NCBI GenBank assembly: GCA_019245115.1
Contig: JAFARZ010000153.1
Location: forward strand, 1 to 64,000
DNA: 64,000 nucleotides
Direction: 5' to 3'
Origin: Streptosporangiaceae bacterium
GTDB taxonomy: Bacteria; Actinomycetota; Actinomycetes; Streptosporangiales; Streptosporangiaceae
The notes below the pieces were generated by a model, which was not told where the DNA came from, made no database searches, and saw only the letters and a program-made list of their open reading frames with translations. Of this stretch, positions 25,862 through 34,557 are shown piece by piece (the first letter of the stretch is position 1; each line of letters starts with the position of its first letter). The position numbers were made by a program, and so were the translations under genes.

Positions 25862-25912
25862 GGTGAATGTGCCATCGTCCCCCCTGTAGGGGGGTGCGAT
25901 GGCACATTCACC
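25862..25912. terminator. Strong hairpin terminator
   Basis: GGTGAATGTGCCATCG (25862-25877) pairs with CGATGGCACATTCACC (25897-25912), continued by CCCCCC/GGGGGG around a TGTA loop with one small bulge. The 51-nt structure starts 20 bp after the LLM stop. There is no long T-run, as is common in GC-rich actinobacteria. It separates this gene from the ABC operon. Confidence 0.75.
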
Positions 25913-25935
25913 CCCTTCGGGCTTGGCGGTCTATG

Positions 25936-25949
25936 TAGTATGTGTGCTA
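25936..25949 (+). promoter_or_regulatory. Probable leaderless promoter of ABC operon
   Basis: TAGTAT (25936-25941) stands 7 nt before ATG 25949, the spacing expected when transcription starts on the A of the start codon. No ribosome-binding site is visible. Confidence 0.5.
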
Positions 25950-26866
25950 TGGGTCGTTGTAGAGATGCTGTCATCGACGTGTCCGGGCTGCGGATGCGGT
26001 ACGGAAAGACGGATGTGCTGAACGGGGTCACGTTCACCGCGCGCCGCGGCGAGGTGGTCGCGCTGCTGGGACCGAACGGGGCGGGCAAGACCACCACGAT
26101 CGAGATCCTCGAGGGATTCCGGATCCGGTCGGCCGGAGAGGTAAGCGTGCTCGGGGCCGACCCGGCGCACGCCGGCGAGGCCTGGCGGGCCCGGATCGGG
26201 ATCGTGCTCCAGTCCTGGCGCGATCATGCCAAGTGGCAGGTCCGTGAGCTGCTCGCGCACCTGGGGTCGTACTACGCCCCGTACTCGACAGCGCGGGTCG
26301 CGCGGCCGTGGGACACCGACGACCTGATCGCCGCGGTAGGGCTCACCGAGCACGCGCACAAGAAGGTGCGACGGCTGTCGGGCGGGCAGCGGCGCCGGCT
26401 CGACGTGGCGATCGGCATCGTGGGACGGCCGGAGCTGCTGTTCCTCGACGAGCCGACGGCGGGATTCGATCCGGAGGCGAGGCGTGAGTTCCACGATCTC
26501 GTGCACAAGCTCGCCGACAGCGAGAACACCACGATCCTGCTCACCACGCACGATCTCGACGAAGCTGAGAAGCTGGCCGACCGCATCCTGATCCTGGCCG
26601 GCGGCCGGGTCATCGCGGACGGCTCGGCGGACGAGCTGTCGCGGCGGATGTCCACCCAGGCCGAAGTGCGCTGGAGCCGGGATGGGCAGCGGTATGTGCA
26701 TTCGGCCGATGACGCGACGGGCTACGTCCGGGAGCTGTTCCGGCAGTATGGCGAGTCGGTCCAGGACCTCGAGGTGCGCCGGGCCAGCCTGGAGGACACC
26801 TACATGGCGCTGGTCCGCGAGGCCGAGTCAGGTGCGCCGGCCCGCCACCTCTCGGCGGTGGCCTGA
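25949..26866 (+). CDS. ABC transporter ATP-binding protein (ABC-2/DrrA type)
   Basis: A 305-aa ATPase with Walker A LLGPNGAGKTTTIEIL, Q-loop VLQSW, signature RLSGGQRRRLDVAIGI, Walker B LLFLDEPTAGFDPEARR, and switch His ILLTTHD. The C-terminal ~70 residues form the extra domain typical of DrrA/CcmA-like exporters (EDTYMALVREAE). The stop overlaps the permease start by one base (TGATG), so the two form one exporter. An XRE gene just downstream may regulate it. Confidence 0.92.
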   Translation: MGRCRDAVIDVSGLRMRYGKTDVLNGVTFTARRGEVVALLGPNGAGKTTTIEILEGFRIRSAGEVSVLGADPAHAGEAWRARIGIVLQSWRDHAKWQVRELLAHLGSYYAPYSTARVARPWDTDDLIAAVGLTEHAHKKVRRLSGGQRRRLDVAIGIVGRPELLFLDEPTAGFDPEARREFHDLVHKLADSENTTILLTTHDLDEAEKLADRILILAGGRVIADGSADELSRRMSTQAEVRWSRDGQRYVHSADDATGYVRELFRQYGESVQDLEVRRASLEDTYMALVREAESGAPARHLSAVA

Positions 26867-27705
26867 TGACCGCCACGCGGGCGGGCTTCGTCCGGGGCTG
26901 GATCGAGCTCAAGCAGACGCTCACCACCCCCGGCGACGTGATCACCATGGCGATCTTCAGCGCGCTCTTCCTGGCGGTGATGCTGTGGACCCGGCACACC
27001 ACCGTGCCCGGCACGCAGTTCTCGCTCGGCACCGCCATGCTGGTCAGCGTGCTCGGTATGGACGTCGGCTTCAACGGGGTGGCCACGCTGGGCGGGCTGC
27101 TCACGGTCGAGCGCGACGACGGAACGCTGCTGCGCGCCAAGGCGATCCCGAACGGCATGACCGGCTACCTGATCGGCAAGCTGATCACCGTGTCGGGAAC
27201 GGTCCTGATCGGCGTGGGGATCAGGCTGATCACCGGCGTGCTCCTGTTCAGCGGACTCGCGCTGGCCAGCGCGGGGGCCTGGCTGACGCTGATCTGGGTG
27301 CTGCTGCTCGGGCTGCTCGCCACCCTGCCGCTCGGCGCGCTGCTGGGATCACTGATCCCCAGTGCGCGGAGCGCGGGCCTGCTGACGCTGTCAGTGAGCG
27401 GGATCATCGCGGTGTCGGGCATCTTCTACCCGATCACGCACCTGCCGCACTGGCTGCAATGGGCCGGGCAGGCGTTCCCGATGTACTGGCTGGGACTGGG
27501 AATGCGTTCGGCGTTGCTGCCGGGAACGATGGCGGCGGTCGAGATCGGGCACTCGTGGCGGCATCTGGAGACGTCGCTCATGCTGGCCGCGTGGGCGGTG
27601 GCCGGCCTCGCGCTCGCTCCGGTGCTGCTGCGCCGGGTGGCGCGGCGGGAATCGGGAGCGAGCGTCGCGGCCCGGCGGGAGCGAGCATTGCGGAGGATGG
27701 GGTGA
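26866..27705 (+). CDS. ABC-2 type transporter permease
   Basis: A 279-aa protein with about six TM helices (VITMAIFSALFLAVML, LGTAMLVSVLGMDVGF, VSGTVLIGVGIRLITGVLLF, TLIWVLLLGLLATLPLGALLG, LLTLSVSGIIAVSGIFYPI, SLMLAAWAVAGLALAPVLL) and an ABC-2 cytoplasmic loop, GLLTVERDDGTLLRAKAIPNG. It partners the preceding ATPase to export a drug, lipid or polymer. The C-terminal codons lie antisense to the tail of the convergent LAL gene. Confidence 0.9.
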   Translation: MTATRAGFVRGWIELKQTLTTPGDVITMAIFSALFLAVMLWTRHTTVPGTQFSLGTAMLVSVLGMDVGFNGVATLGGLLTVERDDGTLLRAKAIPNGMTGYLIGKLITVSGTVLIGVGIRLITGVLLFSGLALASAGAWLTLIWVLLLGLLATLPLGALLGSLIPSARSAGLLTLSVSGIIAVSGIFYPITHLPHWLQWAGQAFPMYWLGLGMRSALLPGTMAAVEIGHSWRHLETSLMLAAWAVAGLALAPVLLRRVARRESGASVAARRERALRRMG

Positions 27706-30700
27706 GAAGCGAGGCCTTGGCGCGGAGGGACAAATGAGCGAGGTGATCTACAACCGGATCGCGATGCTGCGCACGGAGCGCGGGATCTCCCGGCGGGAGC
27801 TCGCCGAGGCGCTCGGCGTGCACTACCAGACCGTCGGCTACCTGGAGCGCGGCGAGTACAGCCCCAGCCTGTACCTGGCGCTGCGGATCGCGCAGTACTT
27901 CGAGGTGCCGGTCGAGGTGGTGTTCTCCGCCGATCCGTTTCCGAGGATCGGCAGCGCGTCGGCCTGAGCCGCGGGGTCCGGGGGCCCGTGGGTCTAAGGC
28001 CGTCAGGCCTTCGCGGTGCGCGATGGCGGCGGCCTCGGTGCGGCTGCCGGCGCCGAGCTTGCCCAAGATGTTCGACACGTGCACGCTGGCGGTCTTCGGC
28101 GTGATGTACAGCGCGGCGGCGATCTCCCGGTTACTGCGGCCGGCCGCGATCAGCCGGAGCACCTCGCGCTCCCGGCTGGTCAAGCCCCTGCCGGCCAGCC
28201 CCCGGCTGGCCAGGTCCGCACCGTCGGGGCCGTCGCCATGCCCCGGGCCGATCCTGGCGCGGCGGGCGAGGTCGTCGAGCGCCCTGGCCAGCGGCCGGGC
28301 GCGCAGCTTGTCCGCTGTCTGCCTGGCCAGCCGCCACTGCTCCGCCGCCGCGTCGCGCTCGCCGGACTCGGCCAGGGCCTCGGCCATCCGCCACTGGCTG
28401 CGGGCCACCTCGTACACGTAGGCCGGGCTGAATTCACCGATGACCGCCTGCCAGGCCCGCGGGTCGTTGCGGCCCGCGGCGCGCTGGTATTCGGCCTCGG
28501 CCCGGGCCAGCCACCCGCGGCCTTCCGGGCCGAGCACGAACTTGGCGCGTTTGGGGTGGGCCGCGCCTATCCTCGCCGTCTCCAGCGCACGCTCCGCGGC
28601 CGCCACCTCCGCGGCGGCGGTGTCGTTGTCACCGGTGGCGCGGGCCAGCACCGCGCGGTCGGCCCGGGCGGCGACGGCGATCGTGGCCGGCCTGATCGCC
28701 CAGGGACCGTAGCCGTACTCCGGGTCGTTGAGCGCGGCTATGACCGCCTCGGCCTCGGCGATCGCGCGTCCGGTGTCCCCCTGCCAGAGCGCGTGCTCGG
28801 CGATCAGCCCGCGGGCGACCAGCGCCTCGAATCCCTGCGCCGGATAGAACGGCTCCAGCCAGGCGCGCCGCTCCTCGACCGCCGGGTTGCCGCGTGCCAC
28901 GTCGATGAACAGGGCCATCGCCGACAGCAGCGCCTCGCCCGAGCTCGTCACCCGGCTCGTGAAGCCGTCGGCGATCTCCTGTGCGTGGTCCCACTGCCCG
29001 TCACCGAAGTGACATTGGAAGTGCAGGTGTTGCACGTCCAGCCCGTACGGCGCCCGTTGCAGCCCGGTGTGCACCGCGCGCAGCTCGCCCTGATGGGCGA
29101 CCGCCGCGCCCCGGGCCAGTTCGCCCTGTTCCAGGTAGGCCACGCCCAGGGTGTACGCGGCGCGCAGTTCGACGCCGAGCACCATCGCCTCGCGGGCCTG
29201 CTTGTGCGCGGCGGTCAGCAACTCGATGGCTTCGTCGTTGCGGCCCTCGCGGTTGCTGATGAAGCCCAGTGTCGCCAGCGCGTCGGCCTCCACCCACGGC
29301 GCGCTGGCGGCGCGCGCCGCGGTGACCGCTCGCTGCGCCCATTCCCAGGCCTCGCTGCTGTCGCTCTCCACCAGCAGCGTATGCGCGTAAGTGCCAACGG
29401 CCCGGGCGTAGTACCAGGTCGGCGGGTCGGACGGGGTGGACTCCACGGTGGCTCGCGCGACCTCGATCGCCTCGGTCTCGCTCTTGGGGTCGTCCATCGT
29501 CATCAGGAAGTAGGCGAGCCGCTCGCCGAACCTCGGGGTCAGGCTGTCGTCCTGGAGCGTCCCGGCCGCCTGGGCTTGCACGGCGAGCTGCCGCAGCCGC
29601 CGCAGCAGGTGCACCGCACGCTCCACGTCACCGCTGGCCGCCGCCATGCTCGCCGATTCCAGGCCAAGCTTGCCCCGGCTCAGGCCAGCCGTCTTCTCCG
29701 GCTCGGACACGCGCTCCCACAACGCCAGGGCCTGGTCGAAGTGGCGGTGGGCCTCGGCGGGCGCGCCCAGATCGCGGGCCTCCTGACCGGCCCGGACCGA
29801 CGCGGCGAACGCACCCTGGACGTCGTGGCTGGCCAGGCAGTGCTGGGCGAGCTCGGCGGCCGTGCCCGGCACGGCCAGGCGGTTCTCCTCGGCCAGCAGC
29901 GTGCTCATCGTCGCGTGCAGCCTGGTCCGCTCCCCCGGCAGCAGGTCGGCGTAGATCGCTTCCCGCAGCAGGGCATGACGAAACGTGTATCCGTCGGATC
30001 CGTCCGGGATCAGCAGCTGGTGCGCCACGGCCTCGCGCACCGCGTCCTCGTACTCGGTGGCCCGCAGGCCGGACGCCAGGCTGACCAGCTCGTCGTCGGC
30101 GTGGCGTCCGGCCACCGCCGCGGTGCGCAGCACCCGCTGTGCCGCGTCGGACAGCCTCTCGACCCGGTTCAGCAGGAGCGCCGCGAGCCCCGCCGGCAGC
30201 ACCCGCTCGGCCCTCCGGTCGCTCTGGTCGACACCGGCCGCTCCGGCCGCGCCGCCGACGGCGAGAAGTTCCTCGGCGTAGTAGGCGTTGCCCTCGGCCC
30301 ACGCGACGATGTCGTTGAGTTCCTTGGCGTCGAGCTGGCCTGCCGCCATGCTGGTCAGGTGCTCGGCCATGGCGGCGGGATCGAGCGGCCCGAGGCTGAT
30401 GGTGATCACGCTGGGCAGCCGCTGGAGTTCGGCCACCACCGGCCGCAGCGGATGCCTGCGGTGCAGGTCGTCCGACCGGTACGTGCCGATCAGGGCGACC
30501 CGCTCCCGATGCAGCATCCTGGACAGGAAGGTCACCAGGTCCCGGGTGGAGGCGTCCGCCCAGTGCAGGTCCTCGAGCACCAGCAGCACCGGATTCGCCG
30601 CCGCCAGCTCGGCCAGCAGCCCGAGCACGCCGCCGAACATCTGCTGGCGCGCCAGGCCCGACCGGTCGTCTTCGGTGGTCCTGGCGTCTCCCCCGTCGGG

Positions 30701-31057
30701 AAGCAGCCTGCTCAGCGCGGGACGGGACACCAGCGCGTCCCTGACCCCGGTCGCCGGTATCTGAGCGGCGCCGCGCAGCGCGTCGGCCAGCGGAAGGTAG
30801 GGCACACTGTCGCCCAGTTCGGCGCACTGCCCGCACAGCACGGTGAAGCCGCGTTTGCTGGCCAGCCCGGCGATCTCGCTGATCAAACGGCTCTTGCCGA
30901 CCCCGGCGTCGCCGCTGACCAGAGCCACCACCGCCCGGCCCGCGTCGGCGTCGGCGAGCAGCGCGAGAAGGCGGCCGAGTTCCTCGTCCCGGCCGACCAT
31001 CCTTCCGACTGCGAGAGGGGTGCGGGGGGACCCCTCCCCCCGCTCAAGAGCATCCAC
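27578..31057 (-). CDS. LuxR family LAL-type regulator with unusual C-terminal extension
   Basis: 1159 aa. It has an AAA_16 domain (Walker A SGDAGVGKSRL, ~48-58; VLLVLEDLHWADASTRD), a TPR-like middle and a LuxR HTH at about 955-1010 (GLTSREREVLRLIAAGRSNR, EIAAALYITPKTASVHVSNI). In relatives the protein ends within ~20 residues of the HTH, as its neighbour at 24863 does. Here no stop occurs after LTALDPRAPGPRG and the frame continues ~140 low-complexity residues antisense to the XRE gene and the permease end. The extension may be real, or a frameshift or lost stop may be present near 27.98-28.02 kb. Divergent from msrB. Confidence 0.85.
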   Translation of the reverse strand: MDALERGEGSPRTPLAVGRMVGRDEELGRLLALLADADAGRAVVALVSGDAGVGKSRLISEIAGLASKRGFTVLCGQCAELGDSVPYLPLADALRGAAQIPATGVRDALVSRPALSRLLPDGGDARTTEDDRSGLARQQMFGGVLGLLAELAAANPVLLVLEDLHWADASTRDLVTFLSRMLHRERVALIGTYRSDDLHRRHPLRPVVAELQRLPSVITISLGPLDPAAMAEHLTSMAAGQLDAKELNDIVAWAEGNAYYAEELLAVGGAAGAAGVDQSDRRAERVLPAGLAALLLNRVERLSDAAQRVLRTAAVAGRHADDELVSLASGLRATEYEDAVREAVAHQLLIPDGSDGYTFRHALLREAIYADLLPGERTRLHATMSTLLAEENRLAVPGTAAELAQHCLASHDVQGAFAASVRAGQEARDLGAPAEAHRHFDQALALWERVSEPEKTAGLSRGKLGLESASMAAASGDVERAVHLLRRLRQLAVQAQAAGTLQDDSLTPRFGERLAYFLMTMDDPKSETEAIEVARATVESTPSDPPTWYYARAVGTYAHTLLVESDSSEAWEWAQRAVTAARAASAPWVEADALATLGFISNREGRNDEAIELLTAAHKQAREAMVLGVELRAAYTLGVAYLEQGELARGAAVAHQGELRAVHTGLQRAPYGLDVQHLHFQCHFGDGQWDHAQEIADGFTSRVTSSGEALLSAMALFIDVARGNPAVEERRAWLEPFYPAQGFEALVARGLIAEHALWQGDTGRAIAEAEAVIAALNDPEYGYGPWAIRPATIAVAARADRAVLARATGDNDTAAAEVAAAERALETARIGAAHPKRAKFVLGPEGRGWLARAEAEYQRAAGRNDPRAWQAVIGEFSPAYVYEVARSQWRMAEALAESGERDAAAEQWRLARQTADKLRARPLARALDDLARRARIGPGHGDGPDGADLASRGLAGRGLTSREREVLRLIAAGRSNREIAAALYITPKTASVHVSNILGKLGAGSRTEAAAIAHREGLTALDPRAPGPRGSGRRAADPRKRIGGEHHLDRHLEVLRDPQRQVQAGAVLAALQVADGLVVHAERLGELPPGDPALRAQHRDPVVDHLAHLSLRAKASLLTPSSAMLAPAGPRRSLPIPAAPPGAAAPERARGRPPPTRPA
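27734..27967 (+). CDS. Small XRE-family HTH protein
   Basis: A 77-aa protein that is almost entirely a Cro/C1-type HTH: NRIAMLRTERGISRRELAEALGVHYQTVGYLERGEYSPSLYLALRIAQYFEVPVEVVF. Single-domain members next to ABC-2 exporters are common in Gram-positives and usually control the exporter. It lies 28 bp after the permease gene. The whole gene is antisense to the C-terminal extension of the LAL regulator. Confidence 0.88.
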   Translation: MSEVIYNRIAMLRTERGISRRELAEALGVHYQTVGYLERGEYSPSLYLALRIAQYFEVPVEVVFSADPFPRIGSASA

Positions 31058-31083
31058 GTGCCCCAGTATCCCACCCGTTATCC

Positions 31084-31102
31084 GTTATTCGGATCGAATA
31101 AC
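31084..31102. promoter_or_regulatory. 19-bp palindromic operator between LAL gene and msrB
   Basis: GTTATTCG-GAT-CGAATAAC is a perfect inverted repeat in the 67-bp divergent gap. It overlaps a possible -35 (TTCGGA, 31088-31093) located 18 bp before TACCCT (31112-31117), which is itself 7 nt from the msrB ATG. Binding would thus block the leaderless msrB promoter and probably the LAL promoter. Confidence 0.55.
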
Positions 31103-31124
31103 CTCGTGGCGTACCCTGCGTTAC

Positions 31125-31526
31125 ATGGAGAAGGTCACCAGGTCCGACGCCGAATGGCGGCAGTCCCTCACACCGGAGGAGTACCGCGTGCTGCGCCAGG
31201 CGGGCACCGAGGCTCCGTTCACCGGTGAGTACACCGACACCAAGACCGAGGGGGTGTACCGTTGCCGGGCGTGTGGCGCCGAACTGTTCCGTTCGGACGC
31301 GAAGTTCGAGTCGCACTGCGGCTGGCCCTCCTTCTACCAGCCTTCGGAGTCCGATGCCGTGGTGCTTATCCGCGACACGTCGCTCGGCATGGAACGGGTG
31401 GAGGTGCGGTGCGCTCGATGCGATTCGCACCTCGGTCACGTCTTCACCGGCGAAGGCTATGAAGTTCCCACCGATCAGCGCTGGTGCATCAACTCCGTGT
31501 CGCTGACCCTGGAGCCGGCGGAGTGA
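31125..31526 (+). CDS. msrB: Peptide-methionine (R)-S-oxide reductase MsrB
   Basis: A 133-aa MsrB with both zinc Cys pairs (CRAC ~46, CARC ~95), WPSFYQPSESDAV, GHVFTGEG and the catalytic Cys in RWCINSVSL. It reduces the R-epimer of methionine sulfoxide in proteins using thioredoxin. The ATG follows TACCCT by 7 nt without a ribosome-binding site, so a leaderless transcript is likely. A two-tier hairpin lies 57 bp downstream. Confidence 0.95.
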   Translation: MEKVTRSDAEWRQSLTPEEYRVLRQAGTEAPFTGEYTDTKTEGVYRCRACGAELFRSDAKFESHCGWPSFYQPSESDAVVLIRDTSLGMERVEVRCARCDSHLGHVFTGEGYEVPTDQRWCINSVSLTLEPAE

Positions 31527-31582
31527 GCCACTCCTAAACCCAGGTTCTTTCCAGCGAACGGCGGTGGTTCCACCCCTGAGGA

Positions 31583-31620
31583 CCGCTCGCGCGGGCGGCC
31601 GGGAACGGCCACGCGAGCGG
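31583..31620. terminator. Two-tier hairpin downstream of msrB
   Basis: Outer arms CCGCTCGCG (31583-31591) and CGCGAGCGG (31612-31620) enclose a second stem GGCCG-GGAA-CGGCC. It lies 57 bp after the msrB stop. The 17-nt string containing the inner stem recurs at 34800-34816. Confidence 0.5.
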
Positions 31621-31656
31621 CATTATCGATCATGAAGTCGGGGGAAGAGTAAGGAC

Positions 31657-32796
31657 ATGGTCGCGGCGCGGGAGAAGGCGGCGTCCGCCGGCGCGACAGC
31701 GGGCGGGTCCGCGACAGGCGCCGCTGCCGGCCGCCGTCGGCAGCTCAGCACGCCAGCCAGGCTCAGACGTCTGCTCACCGCGGTGCTCGCCGCGACCGTC
31801 CTGTTCTGGATCGCCGCGACGATCCTGCAGCAGGGTTTGCAGGCCGCTGCTCATTCGGCCCGTGACGCCTTGTCTCCGGCGTATCAGGACGCGGCCCAGA
31901 TGCAGGCGTCGCTGTCGGATGCCGATCTCGCGGCGTGGCAGGCCTTCCGATCGGGCGCGGCCCAGCTGACCGGTCCCGGGTTGCGGTACCAGAACGACAT
32001 CACCAATGCCGGGCAGGCTCTCGAACGCCTCGCGGCACTCCAAGCCCCTGGCAGCGCGGAAGGTTCGCTGCTGCAGACCATCAGCGGGCAGCTGGTGAAC
32101 TACCAGAACCTGGTCGAGCAGGCGGACGCTGAGTACCGCAGAGACATCGCGCTGGGAGGCGCCAGCGTGGGCGATCTGGGCCGCGTTTATCTCACCTATT
32201 CTTCGAATTCTCTGCGCGGTCCGGGCGGCCTGCTGGCCAACATAGACGGGCTGACGAAGTCGGGTCAGCACGCGCTGCGCGACCAGCTGGCATCGCCGTG
32301 GGCTGATCGCGCGCTGCCGCCGGTCTTCGCACTGCCCGCTCTCCTTACCTTGTCCGGTATCGCTGTCACCCAGGTGCTCCTGCGGCGCCGGTTCAACCGG
32401 GCGGTCAGCCTTCCGCTGCTGCTCGCCGCCGCGGCGACCTGCGGGCTGGCCGGCTGGCTGCTCACCGCCGCCTGGCACGCCGATTCGGCGTTCGCCACCG
32501 CCAGGGGGACAGCCCTGCCCGGCCTTGCCGCGCAATGGCAGTCCCAGACGAACGCGGTGAAGAACGCGGCGGAGGCGCTGACAGACGGCGCTTCCGTGGC
32601 GTCATCGAATGCCGGCCTGGATCCGTCAGCGACGCAGACCGCGAGCAGCAGACTCGACGCCTACCTGGCATCCGCCGGGAACGACGGTAGCCTGCCGGCC
32701 GGAATACCGGTGCTGGCCGCGGCGACGGCGGCTCTGTGCTATCTCGGCTTCAGGCCCCGCCTCAACGAGTACCGGGCGGGAGGGGGCCGCCGATGA
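31657..32796 (+). CDS. Membrane protein with extracytoplasmic helical domains
   Basis: A 379-aa protein with three to four TM segments: LLTAVLAATVLFWIAATILQ (~39-58), a pair around 225-285 (ALPALLTLSGIAVTQVLL, LPLLLAAAATCGLAGWLLTA), and a C-terminal one (GIPVLAAATAALCYLGF). Between them are two predominantly helical, Gln/Ala-rich outside domains reminiscent of sensory four-helix bundles, without kinase or output domain. It overlaps the solute-binding lipoprotein gene by 4 bp (ATGA), so the two probably function together. Identity unknown. Confidence 0.75.
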   Translation: MVAAREKAASAGATAGGSATGAAAGRRRQLSTPARLRRLLTAVLAATVLFWIAATILQQGLQAAAHSARDALSPAYQDAAQMQASLSDADLAAWQAFRSGAAQLTGPGLRYQNDITNAGQALERLAALQAPGSAEGSLLQTISGQLVNYQNLVEQADAEYRRDIALGGASVGDLGRVYLTYSSNSLRGPGGLLANIDGLTKSGQHALRDQLASPWADRALPPVFALPALLTLSGIAVTQVLLRRRFNRAVSLPLLLAAAATCGLAGWLLTAAWHADSAFATARGTALPGLAAQWQSQTNAVKNAAEALTDGASVASSNAGLDPSATQTASSRLDAYLASAGNDGSLPAGIPVLAAATAALCYLGFRPRLNEYRAGGGRR

Positions 32797-34136
32797 CTCG
32801 TGCCAGACGTGTGCTGCTGGCGCTCATGCTCGTGGCTGTCTCCGCTGCTGTCTTCGCGGCTGGCGGCTGCGCCAGCCCGCCAGCCGCCGACACGGTTACG
32901 GTGCTGGGTTCGTGGACGGGCGCTGAGCAGGACGGCTTCATGGCCATGGTCAGCGGCTTCGAGCAGAAGTACGGCATCAAGGTCCGCTACACCGGAACCC
33001 GCGGCGCGGACGCGGTACTCGCCACTGATGTGAAGGACGGGAATCCCCCGGACCTGGCCGTGCTGGCCACCCCGGGCGAGCTTGACCAGTACGCGAGGGA
33101 CGGCGCTCTGCTCCCCATCGACGCGGCACTGCGTTCCACCGGCTTGACCAGTGAATACGGGCCTGGCTGGCGGAAGCTCATGCAGGCGCCGGGCCACGAC
33201 GGCGCCACGCACTACTTCGCGATCTTCGTCAAGGCGGCGCTGAAGAGCGTTATCTGGTACGACCCCAAGACCCTGCCGGCGCCCGATGCCAGGCTACTCA
33301 CGTCACCGGACCTCACCTGGGCGCAGCTTACCGGGCTGACCGCCCGCCTGGTCGGCCCCGGCAAGTCACCGTGGTGCATGGGACTCGAGGACAGCTCGAG
33401 CTCCGGGTGGCCGGGCACCGACTGGATCGAGGACATCCTGCTGCACCAGTCCGGCCCGCGGGTCTATGACCAATGGGTGAACGGCACCCTGCCGTGGATG
33501 TCGGAACCGGTAGTCCGGGCATGGCAGACGTTCGGCGAGATCGCGAACACGCCGCGCCAGGTACACGGTGGCACGCAGGGCGAGCTGCTCACCAGCTACG
33601 CGGCGGCCGGACAGCCGATGTTCAGTGATCCGCCGGGATGCTACCTGGATCATGAAGGCTCGTTCATCACCGGCTTCTATACCCAGGACACGCTTGGTTC
33701 CCTCGATTCCAAGGAGCATCCCCGGCCCCGGACTGACTTCAACTTCGTCCCGTTCCCGGCGCTCGCGGCCGCGGGTCAGGGCACGGAGGAGGTGGCCGGA
33801 GACCTGCTCGGGCTGTTCAATGACACCCCGGCCGCGCGCGAGCTGATCGCCTACCTGACGACGCCCCAGGCGCAGGAGGCCTGGATCAGCCGGCCGGGCA
33901 GCGGGGCGATCTCGGTGAACCAGCGGGTACCGCTCGGAGACTATCCGGATCCTGTCTCACAGGCCCTTGCGAAGGACCTCACGAGTGCTACCGACGTCCG
34001 CTTCGACGCGTCTGACTCCATGCCGCAGATGATGCAGAACGCTTTCCTCAACGCGGTCCTCGAGTACCTGGACGCCCCCAGCCAGCTGAACGCCATCCTG
34101 CGCGGCCTTGATCAGGTAAGGGCAGCCGCGTACTGA
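32793..34136 (+). CDS. Extracellular solute-binding lipoprotein (family 1)
   Basis: A 447-aa protein with a signal peptide and lipobox-like AAGGC (MTRARRVLLALMLVAVSAAV), followed by a type II periplasmic-binding fold: TVTVLGSWTGAEQDGFMAMV, YARDGALLPID, WYDPKTLP, GDLLGLFNDTPAARELIAYLTTP. These are features of sugar or glycan ABC receptors. No permease or ATPase genes are nearby; instead the gene is coupled to a membrane protein with sensor-like outside domains. It may deliver a ligand signal rather than import it (inference). Confidence 0.82.
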   Translation: MTRARRVLLALMLVAVSAAVFAAGGCASPPAADTVTVLGSWTGAEQDGFMAMVSGFEQKYGIKVRYTGTRGADAVLATDVKDGNPPDLAVLATPGELDQYARDGALLPIDAALRSTGLTSEYGPGWRKLMQAPGHDGATHYFAIFVKAALKSVIWYDPKTLPAPDARLLTSPDLTWAQLTGLTARLVGPGKSPWCMGLEDSSSSGWPGTDWIEDILLHQSGPRVYDQWVNGTLPWMSEPVVRAWQTFGEIANTPRQVHGGTQGELLTSYAAAGQPMFSDPPGCYLDHEGSFITGFYTQDTLGSLDSKEHPRPRTDFNFVPFPALAAAGQGTEEVAGDLLGLFNDTPAARELIAYLTTPQAQEAWISRPGSGAISVNQRVPLGDYPDPVSQALAKDLTSATDVRFDASDSMPQMMQNAFLNAVLEYLDAPSQLNAILRGLDQVRAAAY

Positions 34137-34149
34137 CTGAGCGGAACCG

Positions 34150-34545
34150 CTATATCACCATATTTCTCCTTCGAGAGAGCTGACATAATTTCTCGGCCAC
34201 GCGGAAGTTCCGGTCATTCCCCACTGCACCGGCGCTGTACTCCGACGCGAACTGGCTAATAGCGTCACGATCGAGCGAAGTACCCCACCGTTTCCGCTGG
34301 TCTTTAAGCCACTGGTTCCATTGCCGATGCTGCGCACAGATACGGCAGCGAGGATTAGCTATCCTCGCATCACGGCAGCATGGCGGAATGCGCTTCCCCA
34401 CCCCAGCCGTACGCCGCTTGAAATTGGCTATGCTGTCCCGTTTGCGCTTACTAGCCTTAGCGTGCTCAGCACAGAATTTCTTGGGTCGGCCACGTCGGTT
34501 CTCATGTATCAGGACACTGCAGCCTGCCCACTCGCAGGTGCCCAT
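34150..34545 (-). CDS. Hypothetical Cys/His-containing protein (mobile-element type)
   Basis: A 131-aa basic protein. The N-terminus has a zinc-finger-like cluster, CEWAGC ... RRGRPKKFCAEHAKASKRKR, and a second Cys group CCRDARIANPRCRICAQHRQ in the middle. The RGRPKKFC pattern resembles proteins found in actinobacterial phages and integrated elements. Codon usage is less GC-biased than the flanking genes. It lies 12 bp downstream of a 47-aa gene in the same direction. Nucleic-acid binding is plausible; function unknown. Confidence 0.6.
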   Translation of the reverse strand: MGTCEWAGCSVLIHENRRGRPKKFCAEHAKASKRKRDSIANFKRRTAGVGKRIPPCCRDARIANPRCRICAQHRQWNQWLKDQRKRWGTSLDRDAISQFASEYSAGAVGNDRNFRVAEKLCQLSRRRNMVI

Positions 34546-34557
34546 ATTATGCTTGCT

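Noticed and set aside
28016-31228. 1070-codon plus-strand open frame opposite the LAL regulator
   Set aside because: It mirrors the antisense of a clear AAA-LuxR gene, has Arg/Gly/Ala/Pro-skewed composition and no family motif; long antisense frames are routine at this GC content.
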